The notes under the pieces are model-generated. The model made no database searches and was not told where the DNA came from. It saw nothing but the letters and a program-made list of their open reading frames with translations. From NCBI GenBank assembly GCA_964370375.1, contig CAYJIX010000049.1:1-17395 (forward strand): a stretch of 17,395 bases of DNA, in the 5' to 3' direction. Position numbers and translations under genes: made by a program. Source of the stretch: CAYJIX01 sp964370375. Its GTDB lineage: Bacteria; Desulfobacterota; Desulfovibrionia; Desulfovibrionales; Desulfovibrionaceae. Positions 1 through 8,300 of this stretch are shown one piece after another. The first letter of the stretch is position 1, and the number at the start of each line of letters is the position of its first letter.

Positions 1-264
1 GCGTTTAACTGCGCGAAGCGTAGTGGCGTAGGGGGTGATACCAAGGGGGGCAGGCAGGCAAAAACACAAGCTCTCGTGCAGGCAGGCAAAAACACTCTAC
101 AAGGCGGCATAAAAGTAACGTTTTTCTGTTTTTGAAAGAGCGTTTGCCGCGCGTTAAATTTTGCCACGGGGCAGGTCAAAAGCAACGTGCTTTCTCGTTA
201 AAAGAAGCCGACTTTAGAACGATAGGAAGTACTGTCGTTAGCGTAACGATTGGCAGTACTGTCT
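1..264. other. Region downstream of recR without a recognisable gene
   Basis: I see no convincing coding region here. It contains two exact copies of a 17-bp sequence, CAGGCAGGCAAAAACAC, at 51-67 and 79-95 (28 bp apart), and from 219 onward the tandem repeat described separately. The only open frame (132-320, plus) runs through the tandem repeat and has a repetitive, non-protein-like composition. No clear terminator for recR was found. Confidence 0.6.
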
Positions 265-300
265 TTAGCGTAATGATTGGCGGTACTGTAACGATTGGCG
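219..300. repeat. 27-bp imperfect tandem repeat overlapping the recR 3' end
   Basis: Units at 219-245 and 246-272 are 27 bp each and nearly identical, each starting ACGATWGG and ending TTAGCGTA. A third, shortened unit lies at 273-290 and a partial fourth at 291-300. The recR stop codon (265-267) lies inside the second unit, so the repeat covers the last codons of recR and continues beyond the stop. In the protein the repeat appears as a doubled RQSL motif. This looks like tandem duplication of the recR tail. Confidence 0.75.
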
Positions 301-873
301 CAAGGTTTCGCGGTCCATGAATTTGACTTCTGCCCCCAACGGGATGCCTTGGGCCAGTCTGCTCACACGGATATGGGGCAGGGCCTTGGACACTCGTTCT
401 GTAATGTGCGAGGCGGTGTTTTCTGCTTCAAGGGTGGTGCCCAGGGCTAGGATGAGCTCTTGTACCACGCCTTCGTCAAGTCGCGCCATAAGCTTTTGTA
501 TTTCCAGGGATTCTGCATGTACATTGTCAAGGGGGGAAAGGAGCCCGCCCAAAATGAAATACAGCCCTTTGAAAAAGGCTCCTTGCTCTAGCGTGAGCAT
601 GCTGTCCCATTCGGCCACAAGGCACAAGGTTGTGCTGTCGCGTGATGGGTCTGCGCAGACTGGGCAGGGGTCTTCTTCGGTAAGTGCGCCACAGCGCGAA
701 CACAAGTGGAGCGTATCGCGCAAATCGTGGATAGCAAGGCCAAGGCGGCGTGTTTCTGCTTCCGGCCATTTGAGCAAGGTCATGGCCACACGCATGGCAG
801 AACGTGGCCCAAGGCCGGGCAAGCGGCTTAGGTGCCGCACAAGAGATTGAAGCGATTCAGGAAGACGGCTCAT
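265..873 (-). CDS. recR: Recombination mediator protein RecR
   Basis: RecR acts with RecF/RecO (or RecO alone) to load RecA on gapped DNA during recombinational repair. The 202-residue product has the family layout: an N-terminal helix-hairpin-helix (SRLPGLGPRSA, about 16-26), a four-cysteine zinc finger (C58, C61, C70, C73), and a Toprim domain with CLVAEWDSM near 84-92 and YFILGGLLSPLDNV near 105-118. The usual length is about 200 residues. I chose the ATG at 871-873, starting MSRLPES, because it matches the family N-terminus; an upstream in-frame TTG at 925-927 would add 18 residues not typical of RecR. No good Shine-Dalgarno is visible at either start. recR usually follows ybaB directly; here 438 bp holding a hairpin and a MITE-like element intervene. 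The C-terminal tail carries repeated RQSL encoded by the tandem repeat. Confidence 0.95.
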   Translation of the reverse strand: MSRLPESLQSLVRHLSRLPGLGPRSAMRVAMTLLKWPEAETRRLGLAIHDLRDTLHLCSRCGALTEEDPCPVCADPSRDSTTLCLVAEWDSMLTLEQGAFFKGLYFILGGLLSPLDNVHAESLEIQKLMARLDEGVVQELILALGTTLEAENTASHITERVSKALPHIRVSRLAQGIPLGAEVKFMDRETLRQSLQYRQSLR

Positions 874-1015
874 AGGATATACCACATAGTAAAAAATCCG
901 ACGTAAAAAAAATGACCGCCATGCCAAGAAATTTTGGTGACGAACAACGATTTTTTGAAAGTGCTGCGTTTTTTTGTGTTCTTATAATAAAACAGGAAGT
1001 TACAAAAAGCTTTGT

Positions 1016-1057
1016 AAGGGCAGTGTGTCGCTGTAACTGTGCGGACTCACTGCCCTT
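1016..1057 (-). terminator. Long hairpin between ybaB and recR (possible terminator)
   Basis: AAGGGCAGTG at 1016-1025 pairs perfectly with CACTGCCCTT at 1048-1057, and inner GTC/GAC pairing extends the stem. On the minus strand it is followed by ACAAAGCTTTTTGT, itself a small hairpin, but there is no uninterrupted T-tract right after the stem. It lies downstream of ybaB and upstream of recR, so it could attenuate or end the dnaX-ybaB transcript. Assignment as a terminator is inference; the inverted repeat is seen directly. Confidence 0.5.
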
Positions 1058-1077
1058 TATGAGTATGTGTTGCTTAT

Positions 1078-1268
1078 CAGGCTGTTGAAAAAGCGCAATC
1101 TACGTTGTCAGATTTCTTTTTTCTCGTTGCATGGACCATGAGAGTCCTATGCTTCCTCGAAAAAAATAATCTTCCTCGTATCTTACACTTTTTGAACAGC
1201 CTGTGAAAAGCTGATATCCTAAGGTTTTTTAGCAAGTTCTTTTTAAAACAGACTTTTTCAACAGGCTG
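1078..1268. mobile_element. MITE-like element, copy A (191 bp, no insert modules)
   Basis: The left end CAGGCTGTTGAAAAAG (1078-1093) and the right end CTTTTTCAACAGGCTG (1253-1268) form 16-bp terminal inverted repeats with one mismatch. The element is flanked by TTAT at 1074-1077 and TTAT at 1269-1272, consistent with a 4-bp target duplication. A second, inner copy of the terminal motif (TTTTTGAACAGCCTG, 1189-1203) divides it into two parts. There is no ORF, so it would be non-autonomous. It sits between ybaB and recR. Copies B and C share internal blocks such as CTCGTTGCATGGACCAT and CTCGAAAAAAATAATCTTCC (both in A and B). Four-bp duplications are typical of IS5- and IS1182-like families, but I cannot name the parent element. 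Confidence 0.75.
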
Positions 1269-1311
1269 TTATGGTCTGTCTTTAAAAAAGTGCCACAAGC
1301 CTGTGAATACC

Positions 1312-1623
1312 TTACAAAATACCCGGCAAGCGGATACCGCCTGTCAAATTGGCCACTTCGCGATCCATGGTGGCTTTTGCCACGCCATAGGCTTCGTTGA
1401 CGGCGGCAACAATAAGGTCTTGCAGCATGTCCACATCGCCTTCTGCCATTACTTGGGGGTCAATGGTGAGGGATTTGAGCTCTTGTTTGCAGTACATTTC
1501 CACCTTGACCATGCCGCCTCCGCTGGAGGTTTCCACCACTTTGTCGCCCATTTCTTGTTGTAATTTGAGCAATTTGTTTTGCATTACATTGGCCTGACGC
1601 ACAATATCGTTCATATTTTTCAT
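1312..1623 (-). CDS. ybaB: YbaB/EbfC family nucleoid-associated DNA-binding protein
   Basis: YbaB/EbfC proteins form a small dimer that binds DNA and is almost always encoded next to dnaX and recR. The 103-residue product has the family pattern: an N-terminal helix (MNDIVRQANVMQNKLLKLQ), a central segment with VVETSSGGGMVKV followed by LKSLTIDPQVM, and a C-terminal helix with LQDLIVAAVNEAY. The length is normal for the family. The start is supported by AGGAG six bases upstream of the ATG. The gene begins 21 bp after the dnaX stop, so the two are surely co-transcribed. The expected recR follows only after an insertion element and a hairpin. Confidence 0.95.
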   Translation of the reverse strand: MKNMNDIVRQANVMQNKLLKLQQEMGDKVVETSSGGGMVKVEMYCKQELKSLTIDPQVMAEGDVDMLQDLIVAAVNEAYGVAKATMDREVANLTGGIRLPGIL

Positions 1624-1644
1624 ACATTCTCCTAAAAGTTTTTG

Positions 1645-3651
1645 TTATGAAGTAGAAGGCGAAAGCGCAAAGCACCGTACAATGCTGGTGCCAAAATGCG
1701 CCTCAAGGGTTTTAAGTACAGGGTTTGTTGACAATTTTTGCTTAAGTTCCGATTCTGTTTCGTGCTTGTGAGAAGGTTCTTTGACCTGTATGGACGAAAG
1801 CGCAGGATTGAACGCTTTGACCCATAATTCCAAGTGCCTGCTATGGCTAGGTTTTGTCAAAATATCGTATTGGAACACAGAATTTGTTTGGATTTCAAGG
1901 CTGCTCGTAAGAACCTCTCCCATGGCCCGTTGCATGTGTTGCAACAATGCTGAGTTTTGCTGTTCCGAATTTTTGCAAAAATCAATAAAATCCTGCCATG
2001 TAGATCCCTTTGAGGCTGAATCAGAGGCCAAAATCGGCGCGTCTTCACGCTCAGGGGCTTTGTTTGGCTTGTCTGTATCCATAACAGACGTTTTGCCTGT
2101 TGCATGAGCCGTTGTTTCAGCCATGGCAGGTTGAAACTCTTGGTAGTAGCTGGCAAATTCTTCGTCAGTCAGGGCAGGGGGAGCGCCAAAAGAATCGTCA
2201 GGCAAAAAGCCTTCGTCCCCTTCCATGGGCAAGGCTGCATGTTCAAAAGCGGCAGGGGCGCTTTTTATGGGGGCGTGCTGTACAAAGTCTGTGGTGGAAC
2301 TCGGCTTTGCAAAGGCTGTGACAGGGGGCGTTATGGCGTCAGACGCCATAGGGCCGACCGTCGCAGGCTCTAGAGGTGGAGAGGTTTCAGCGAAGCTGGT
2401 GTTGTTTGCTGTGCTTTGTGAAGTGTTTTGCGCGCTTGCTGTTCCTTGCCCCTGACCTTGTCCCTGATTCTGGCCCTGACCTTGTCCCGAATTTTGTCCT
2501 GAATTCTGGCCCTGACCGCTTGCCAAAGTCACTTTAGAAAGCGTTTCTAAAGAAACCAGCTGGGGCAACAGGGTAAGGTTTAAAAGCAAAAGTTCCAAAG
2601 CGGTTGCAGGCTCAAGGCTATGGAGCACTTGGCGTTGGTTGTCCAAAACCATCTGCCAGGCTGCATGGATATAGGTTAGGGAGAAGCCTTTTGCCAGTTC
2701 AACCAAGCGGTCTGTTTCATCTTTTGGTAAGTTAAGGCTTTCTGCACCTTTGGGGCCTGCTTGTTTGATGATAAAAAGGTTGCGCCACAAAAAGGTAAGT
2801 TCGCGCACAAAAAAGCCAAGGTCAACGCCTTGTTCCAGCATGGTACGGGTTAGGTTCACCACTTCAAGGCAGTTTTGCTCCTGAAAGGCCATGAGGAGCT
2901 GTTGGTACAATTCCTGCCCGGCAAGGCCAAGCACATTGCGGACGGTTTCTTGGGTTAAGGTGTTCCCACCAAAGGCAAGGGCTTGCCCCATGAGGGAGAT
3001 GCCATCGCGTACGCTGCCTGCGGCACGGCGTGCGATAAGGCTTACGGCTGCATCCTCAAAGGGGATCTGTTCGCTTTGTAATATATGGGTAAGGTGCGCA
3101 ATAAGCTTACTTTCTGACAGGGCTTTGAACACAAAATGCTGGCAGCGGCTGACAATGGTAATGGGAAATTTATGCGCTTCTGTGGTGGCTAAAATAAAGG
3201 TGACCCCTGCCGGGGGCTCTTCCAACGTTTTGAGCAGGGCGTTAAAGGATTGGTTGCTCAGCATGTGGGCTTCGTCAATGATATAGACCTTATAGCGGCC
3301 GTCCATGGGAGCGTAATTGATGGTTTCGCGAAGCCGTCTTGCATCCTCAACGCCGCCATTGGACGCGCCGTCGATTTCAATCACATCCACATGACTGCCC
3401 GAAACGATCCGTTTGCAGGCGTCGCACTCATTGCAAGGCTCCGCCACGGGTGCGCGCTCGCAGTTGAGGGCTTTTGCAAAAATACGGGCAATGGTTGTTT
3501 TGCCAACGCCGCGAGTGCCGCTGAGCAAATACGCAGGAGCCACTTTATTTTGCAAAGCTGCACTGGATAAAATCGCTGTGATCGTTTCTTGCCCTGCAAC
3601 CTCGGCAAAGCTTTGCGGACGGTAACGAGAAGCTAAAGATGCGTGGCTCAT
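1645..3651 (-). CDS. dnaX: DNA polymerase III subunit gamma/tau
   Basis: DnaX is the ATPase of the clamp loader that places the beta clamp on primed DNA. The 668-residue protein carries Walker A GTRGVGKT (45-52), a four-cysteine zinc site (C64, C73, C76, C79), Walker B IIDEAH (124-129) and the SRC motif (168-170). The AAA+ core and collar domain take up roughly residues 1-370. A low-complexity linker near 380-410 is made almost only of Q, G, N and S (repeats of GQ, NSGQ), encoded by short imperfect DNA repeats at about 2449-2517. A variable tail follows, as expected for a tau-length product. I found no A-AAA-AAG type slippery site, so I see no evidence for a programmed shorter gamma form. AGGA lies about nine bases before the ATG. 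ybaB follows after 21 bp. Confidence 0.97.
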   Translation of the reverse strand: MSHASLASRYRPQSFAEVAGQETITAILSSAALQNKVAPAYLLSGTRGVGKTTIARIFAKALNCERAPVAEPCNECDACKRIVSGSHVDVIEIDGASNGGVEDARRLRETINYAPMDGRYKVYIIDEAHMLSNQSFNALLKTLEEPPAGVTFILATTEAHKFPITIVSRCQHFVFKALSESKLIAHLTHILQSEQIPFEDAAVSLIARRAAGSVRDGISLMGQALAFGGNTLTQETVRNVLGLAGQELYQQLLMAFQEQNCLEVVNLTRTMLEQGVDLGFFVRELTFLWRNLFIIKQAGPKGAESLNLPKDETDRLVELAKGFSLTYIHAAWQMVLDNQRQVLHSLEPATALELLLLNLTLLPQLVSLETLSKVTLASGQGQNSGQNSGQGQGQNQGQGQGQGTASAQNTSQSTANNTSFAETSPPLEPATVGPMASDAITPPVTAFAKPSSTTDFVQHAPIKSAPAAFEHAALPMEGDEGFLPDDSFGAPPALTDEEFASYYQEFQPAMAETTAHATGKTSVMDTDKPNKAPEREDAPILASDSASKGSTWQDFIDFCKNSEQQNSALLQHMQRAMGEVLTSSLEIQTNSVFQYDILTKPSHSRHLELWVKAFNPALSSIQVKEPSHKHETESELKQKLSTNPVLKTLEAHFGTSIVRCFALSPSTS

Positions 3652-3671
3652 GCCATTTTTCCTAAAAAGGC

Positions 3672-3700
3672 GTCAGGTGCTGCAGTTAACAACACCTGAC
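3672..3700. promoter_or_regulatory. Perfect inverted repeat in the dnaX leader
   Basis: GTCAGGTG (3672-3679) and CACCTGAC (3693-3700) form an 8-bp perfect stem with a 13-nt loop, 20-50 bp upstream of the dnaX start. It contains the palindromes CTGCAG and GTTAAC in the loop. It could be a leader hairpin or an operator for dnaX; it has no T-tract, so a terminator is unlikely. Function is inference. Confidence 0.45.
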
Positions 3701-3721
3701 ACCAATGTATCAAAAAGGGTT

Positions 3722-3793
3722 AAAAAACAAGGGTTTGTTTTTTTAGGTAGTGTTGCCGCAAAAAGGCACTTGCGTTGGCACTATCTAAAAAGA
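3722..3793 (-). terminator. Paired A/T-rich inverted repeats after ilvE (weak terminator)
   Basis: Two structures lie between ilvE and dnaX. CACTATCTAAAAA (3780-3792) pairs with an arm near 3739-3751 reading TTTTTTAGGTAGTG, giving a long imperfect stem that overlaps the last ilvE codons. Next to it AAAAAACAA (3722-3730) pairs perfectly with TTGTTTTTT (3735-3743) around a 4-nt loop. Together they could form a weak, possibly bidirectional terminator for ilvE. The low GC content of the stems makes the call uncertain. Confidence 0.4.
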
Positions 3794-4705
3794 GTATTCG
3801 GTAAGCCAATGCGCATAGGCCGGATTGCGCCCGTGCACAATGTCAAAATATGTGGATTGAATGGCCTTGGTCACAGCGCCTGCGCGACCTGCGCCAATCA
3901 CACGTCCGTCCACTTCGCGGATGGGGGTCACTTCCGCAGCGGTGCCGCTAAAGAAGGCTTCGTCAGCCACATACAATTCGTCGCGTGTGAACATTTGTTC
4001 TTGCACCGTGTAGCCAAGGTCGCGGGCTACAGTGATCAAAGAATCGCGCGTGATCCCGTCAAGCACCGAGGTCAAAGGCGGTGTTTTGATAACGCCATTA
4101 CGCACCATGAACAGGTTTTCACCCGTTGCTTCGGAAACATAGCCGGACGTGTCAAGCATCAAGGCTTCGTCATAGCCATCGCGCTTGGCCTGCATTTTTG
4201 CAAGCACAGAATTGACGTAATTGCCGGAGGCTTTGGCCTTGGTCATCATGGCGTTGACATGGTGACGGTTAAAGGAGCTTGTGGAAACACGAATGCCGTT
4301 TTCCAAAGCTTCAGGTCCAAGGTACGCACCCCAGGGCCAAACGGCAATGATAGTATGGATGGGGTTATCGCCGGGGTACACGCCCATAACGCCCGCGCCC
4401 ACAAAGGAAAGCGGACGGATATAACCGGCTTCAAGGCGGTTGACGCGCAAGGTTTCCAAAATACCGTCAAAAATAGTTTTATGATCAAGCGGTATCTCCA
4501 GCCCAAGGATTTTGGCTGAATTGAGCAAACGGGTCACGTGCTCTTGCAAACGAAAGACCGCAGAGCCGCCGCCTTGTTTAGGATAGGCGCGGATGCCTTC
4601 AAAAACGCCCGTGCCGTAGTGTAAGCAATGGCTAAGGACGTGAACATTGGCTTCGTCCCACGGCACAAGTTTCCCGTCGAACCAGATTTTTTCTGTCTTT
4701 TCCAT
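3785..4705 (-). CDS. ilvE: Branched-chain amino acid aminotransferase (class IV PLP)
   Basis: The enzyme moves the amino group between glutamate and the 2-oxo acids of leucine, isoleucine and valine, the last step of their synthesis in the cytosol. The 306-residue length is typical. Landmarks are HCLHYGTGVFEGIRAY near 26-41, the pyridoxal-phosphate lysine K158 in TKAKASGNYVNS, the LDTSGYVSEATGENLF motif near 185-200 that binds the cofactor phosphate, and SGTAAEVTPI near the C-terminus. AAAGGGG lies 7-8 bases before the ATG. dnaX lies 133 bp downstream on the same strand, separated by hairpins, so this is probably its own transcription unit. A long frame on the opposite strand (3650-4519) is a shadow of this gene. 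A D-amino-acid aminotransferase of the same fold is less likely given the length and the EGIRAY motif. Confidence 0.93.
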   Translation of the reverse strand: MEKTEKIWFDGKLVPWDEANVHVLSHCLHYGTGVFEGIRAYPKQGGGSAVFRLQEHVTRLLNSAKILGLEIPLDHKTIFDGILETLRVNRLEAGYIRPLSFVGAGVMGVYPGDNPIHTIIAVWPWGAYLGPEALENGIRVSTSSFNRHHVNAMMTKAKASGNYVNSVLAKMQAKRDGYDEALMLDTSGYVSEATGENLFMVRNGVIKTPPLTSVLDGITRDSLITVARDLGYTVQEQMFTRDELYVADEAFFSGTAAEVTPIREVDGRVIGAGRAGAVTKAIQSTYFDIVHGRNPAYAHWLTEYSF

Positions 4706-5079
4706 GTAAAACCCCTTTATATTCCTTCATTTAGTATGAACAGTATGGGTGCAATCCTATAGCGGATTTTAAGGCAAAGTGCCTATTGGATTTTAAGGCC
4801 TCTGTCGGAAACCATAATTTTCATTTAACATAGTGATTGCATAGAATTTTTATATTCAAGCGTTCGTTATACCCACGAATATACCCACAATTTTAAAGGC
4901 CTGCAAAAAAAACGTTATTGAACGGGGTCAATCAAGTAAAAATTGATGGGTTTAAGACGGTGGGTTTGCTTGTGTGCTTGTAATATAAGCACTTTTCCGT
5001 CATAGAGTGTTGCATTTTTCATAAAAAGATACTGCCACAAAGGCAAATGAAAATCAACAAGCAATTTTAGCAATAATTT
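4706..5079. other. Upstream region of ilvE with direct repeats
   Basis: No gene is seen. GGATTTTAAGGC occurs twice (4764-4775 and 4788-4799) inside an imperfect 24-26 bp tandem pair starting CCTAT (4756 and 4782). Further out, TATACCCAC occurs twice, 12 bp apart (4868-4876 and 4880-4888), a spacing near one helical turn that could suit a regulator. ATGAAAAT and ATTTTCAT form an inverted repeat near 5046-5082. No near-consensus ilvE promoter could be picked out with confidence. Confidence 0.5.
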
Positions 5080-5086
5080 TCATGAG

Positions 5087-5126
5087 ATATTAAAAGAGAA
5101 AGCCCCCGGCTGTGAAATCGGGGGCT
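5087..5126 (-). terminator. Rho-independent terminator downstream of the autotransporter
   Basis: AGCCCCCG (5101-5108) pairs perfectly with CGGGGGCT (5119-5126) around a 10-nt loop. On the minus strand the stem is followed by TTCTCTTTTA, a T-rich tail. It lies about 240 bp past the autotransporter stop, with no other credible gene between, so it probably ends that transcript. Confidence 0.8.
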
Positions 5127-5153
5127 GTAAAAAGGCACATTCACGTTTTTTTT

Positions 5154-5213
5154 CAACAAGTCTTTTTTCAATAAGTCTTTTTCCAGCAAGTCTTTTCCCA
5201 GCAAGTTTTTTCC
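5154..5213. repeat. Four 15-bp tandem repeats in the autotransporter 3' region
   Basis: Units at 5154, 5169, 5184 and 5199 follow the pattern CARYAAGTYTTTTYY (plus strand), with a partial unit after 5214. On the minus strand they read as an open frame of repeated KRL-type residues, but the following GC-rich hairpin is a transcription terminator, so I treat them as untranslated. The 15-bp period equals that of the pentapeptide-coding repeats inside the neighbouring gene, but the sequences are not alike. Confidence 0.7.
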
Positions 5214-5364
5214 CAAAAAGCGTTAGCTTTGCTTGTTTGCGAAAAGCAGGATTTTTCCCTCTACCATAAAGGCATGCGTTTAGATTCAACCTAAATGGAG
5301 AGCTCTTAAACGACTTGAAGAAAAAAAACGTACAACAACGCTAGCGCGTGAAACTAAAGCTTTT

Positions 5365-8300
5365 TTAGAATGAATAGCTAAAGGTAAGCGCGCCACCGTG
5401 GCTATTTTCTTCTTCGCCGAATGAACCGTTATAGTCGAGCTTTACGGCAAAATCATTATAATTCCACGTTACGCCGACTGTTGTATTCACAGTTGTGTAG
5501 TTCGGCGAGGTTTCTGCGCTGTAGCGTGTGCCGAACGTGGTTGTGGTTGATTTTATCGGGTTGCCCGTCAAGTTTTGTTGAATACCTACAGAAACAAAGG
5601 GGCTGAACGTGGAAACTTCGCTTATTTTGTAGCTTCCAAGCCAGCGCAAGCCCACAGTTCCGTAAAGCGCGCTGTAGTTCGTGGCATCATTGTAGATATT
5701 GTAGAATGAACCGCCGTTATTCCACTCGATATCATACGCGCCTGTGTGGGTGTAGACATAATTCACGCCGATTTGCGGAGCTATCACATTGTTTTCGTTG
5801 ATTTTCCACATGTAGCCAGTAGACAAGGACGCGGAAAAAGCTGAGCCCGAATTGTTTTCGGAAGCGTGGTAGATGCTAGATTGATAGTCGCTGTCTACTT
5901 GGTTGATTGTGCCTGTAAGGCTTGTGTTTACATACCATTCAGGCGTGATATTGTACGAGCCGTTTACACCGAATGAAGCAAAAAGCGTGTTTGAATCCGT
6001 GCTGAGATTATTGGAATAACTGTCTGTATAGCCTATATCAAAATGCGCGCCAAGTGAAAAACGTTCGCTCATTTGCTTGGAAATTCCGCCTGCAATGCCA
6101 AAATTATTGCTGTGCCCGTTACTGTCGTGCCGTGAAGAATGGCTGCCGTAAGGGCTTAGGTATACACTCCATTGTGGAGCCTCGGCGTTTGGCATATCCT
6201 TAAAAGGTGAACCGCTGCCCAAGCCTGTTGGAAGGGGATTTTGCACATCAATTGGAGCAGTTGGGACGAAAGTTTGCCCATCATTTGCGTTTTGATTTGA
6301 ATTGATAGTTGTGTTTGCGTCTTGGCTTGTGCCTGTGCCTTGGCNNNNNNNNNNNNNNNNNNNNNNNNNNNNNNNNNNNNNNNNNNNNNNNNNNNNNNNN
6401 NNNNNNNNNNNNNNNNNNNNNNNNNNNNNNNNNNNNNNNNNNNNTTGGCTTGCGCCTTGGCTTGGGTTTTGAAGAGCAGGCATGCTTTGCTCAGGACTGC
6501 CCATGCTGCCCGTCCCTGGCATGCTGCCCATCCCTGGCATGCTTTGCCCTGGCATGCTGATGCTCAGCCCTGAGCTTGAGCCTTGGTTTGATTCTGCGCC
6601 TTGGCTTGCACTTACGTCTTGGCTTGCGCCTTGGCTTGGGTTTTGAAGAGCAGGCATGCTTTGCTCAGGACTGCCCATGCTGCCCGTCCCTGGCATGCTG
6701 CCCATCCCTGGCATGCTTTGCCCTGGCATGCTGATGCTCAGCCCTGAGCTTGAGCCTTGGTTTGATTCTGCGCCTTGGCTTGCACTTACGTCTTGGCTTG
6801 CGCCTTGGCTTGGGTTTTGAAGAGCAGGCATGCTCAGCCCTGGCAAGCTCAGCCCTGAGCTTGAGCCTTGGTTTGATTCTGCGCCTTGGCTTGCACTTAC
6901 GTCTTGGCTTGCGCCTTGGCTTGGGTTTTGAAGAGCAGGCATGCTTTGCTCAGGACTGGTCGTGAGGCTTGACTCTGGCGCGATGAGAGTAATCCTTAGC
7001 TCGCTGTCGTTCTGCCCTGAGCTTGTGCCTTGGCTTGGCGGACTTGTATTTTGCTGTAAACCTGCGCCTGTGCCGCCTGTAATCCCTTCAGTTTCACGTG
7101 GACGTTTTATGGTTTCTCTAAATTGTCTGTTTTGATCCATAAAAACAAGACTGTTGAACTCACCATATAACGTAAGCCCTTTAGTCTTTTCTACATGACT
7201 GAAAGTGCATTTTGTCTCATAAGCCATCACATAAGCCCCTTCCAAGTTCGCCTTTGTCAAGTTCGTCCCTGACAAGTTCGTCCCTGTCAAGTTCGTCCCT
7301 TCCAAGTTCGCCCCTGACAAGTCCATCCCTGACAAGTCCATTTTTGACAAGTCCAGCCCTGCAAGCAATTGTTTTTCGTCGTATGTGAGAGGGGTTTTAC
7401 TTTTTAGCTTTGCGATTACCTCCGCTTGAGCTTTAGCTAGGGCTTCGGCTTTAGCTTTGGCATCGGCTTCGGCTAGGGCTTTGGCTTTGGCTTCGGCTTT
7501 GGCTTCGGCTATCCTGTCTACACCGCTCACGTTTGTTGAAGCTTGGCTCGAACCTGCGCCTGAATCTTCATTTTGTAAAAATCGTTCTAATACGCCTTGC
7601 ATAAAATTGTTTTCATGGCGCTCAGTTATTTCAAGCTGGGTCTCTATACTTTGCATTGGTTGTGAGGAGGGTGTCTCTTGTATAATGTTCGAATTGGGTT
7701 TTAATGTTATGGTTTGGTTCAAAACCCCCGAAGCTGTGCTTGAAATTGTGCCCAAGCTTGCGCTGAGCGTTTCCACCGTAACCACAGAAGCTATTTCGCC
7801 CGAAACCGTTCCTAATGCCGTATTGTCAATAAAATCAGCCATGTTATAGGTTTTGCCCGTGTCAGCAATGCTTTCACCTTGCCGTGCGATAATGAGCGTA
7901 TCGTCAAAATTCAATGTGCCACCGTTATCCACAACAAAAGGCACATAATTTTCTTTCAAATCAAGGGCATAGGTTTGAATATTTGCCGTGCCGCTTGCAG
8001 CAACATAGACTTCGGCTGCTGTTTTCCCTATAGGCGCACTGATATTCATTACACCTGTATGATGAATATTGGCAATGCTTTCAGTATAAATGCCGTAAGC
8101 ATGTTCTGTGGTTGATTCAACATTCATAGTGCCGTTTGATGTGATATTGTATGTGCCTGTACTTCCTACGTTAATACCATAAGCATAGAAATCTGCGTTG
8201 ACGTCAATTGTACCTTTGTTTTCGATGGTAAAAATACCTTGCGACTCGATATTTATGCCCCATGCAACATTTTGAGATTTGATTGTGATTTGCGCATGTT

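Noticed and set aside
2400..2700. Programmed frameshift in the dnaX linker
   Set aside because: No slippery heptamer of the A-AAA-AAG type was found in the linker; the A-run near 2260 is not in a suitable phase.
3650..4519. Plus-strand frame of 289 codons opposite ilvE
   Set aside because: It is antisense to a well-conserved gene, has unusual composition and no recognisable motif.
5080..5289. Minus-strand frame of 69 codons with repeated KRL-type residues
   Set aside because: Its repeats are 15-bp DNA repeats and its 3' part contains the GC-rich hairpin and T-rich tail of a terminator; no ribosome site is visible.
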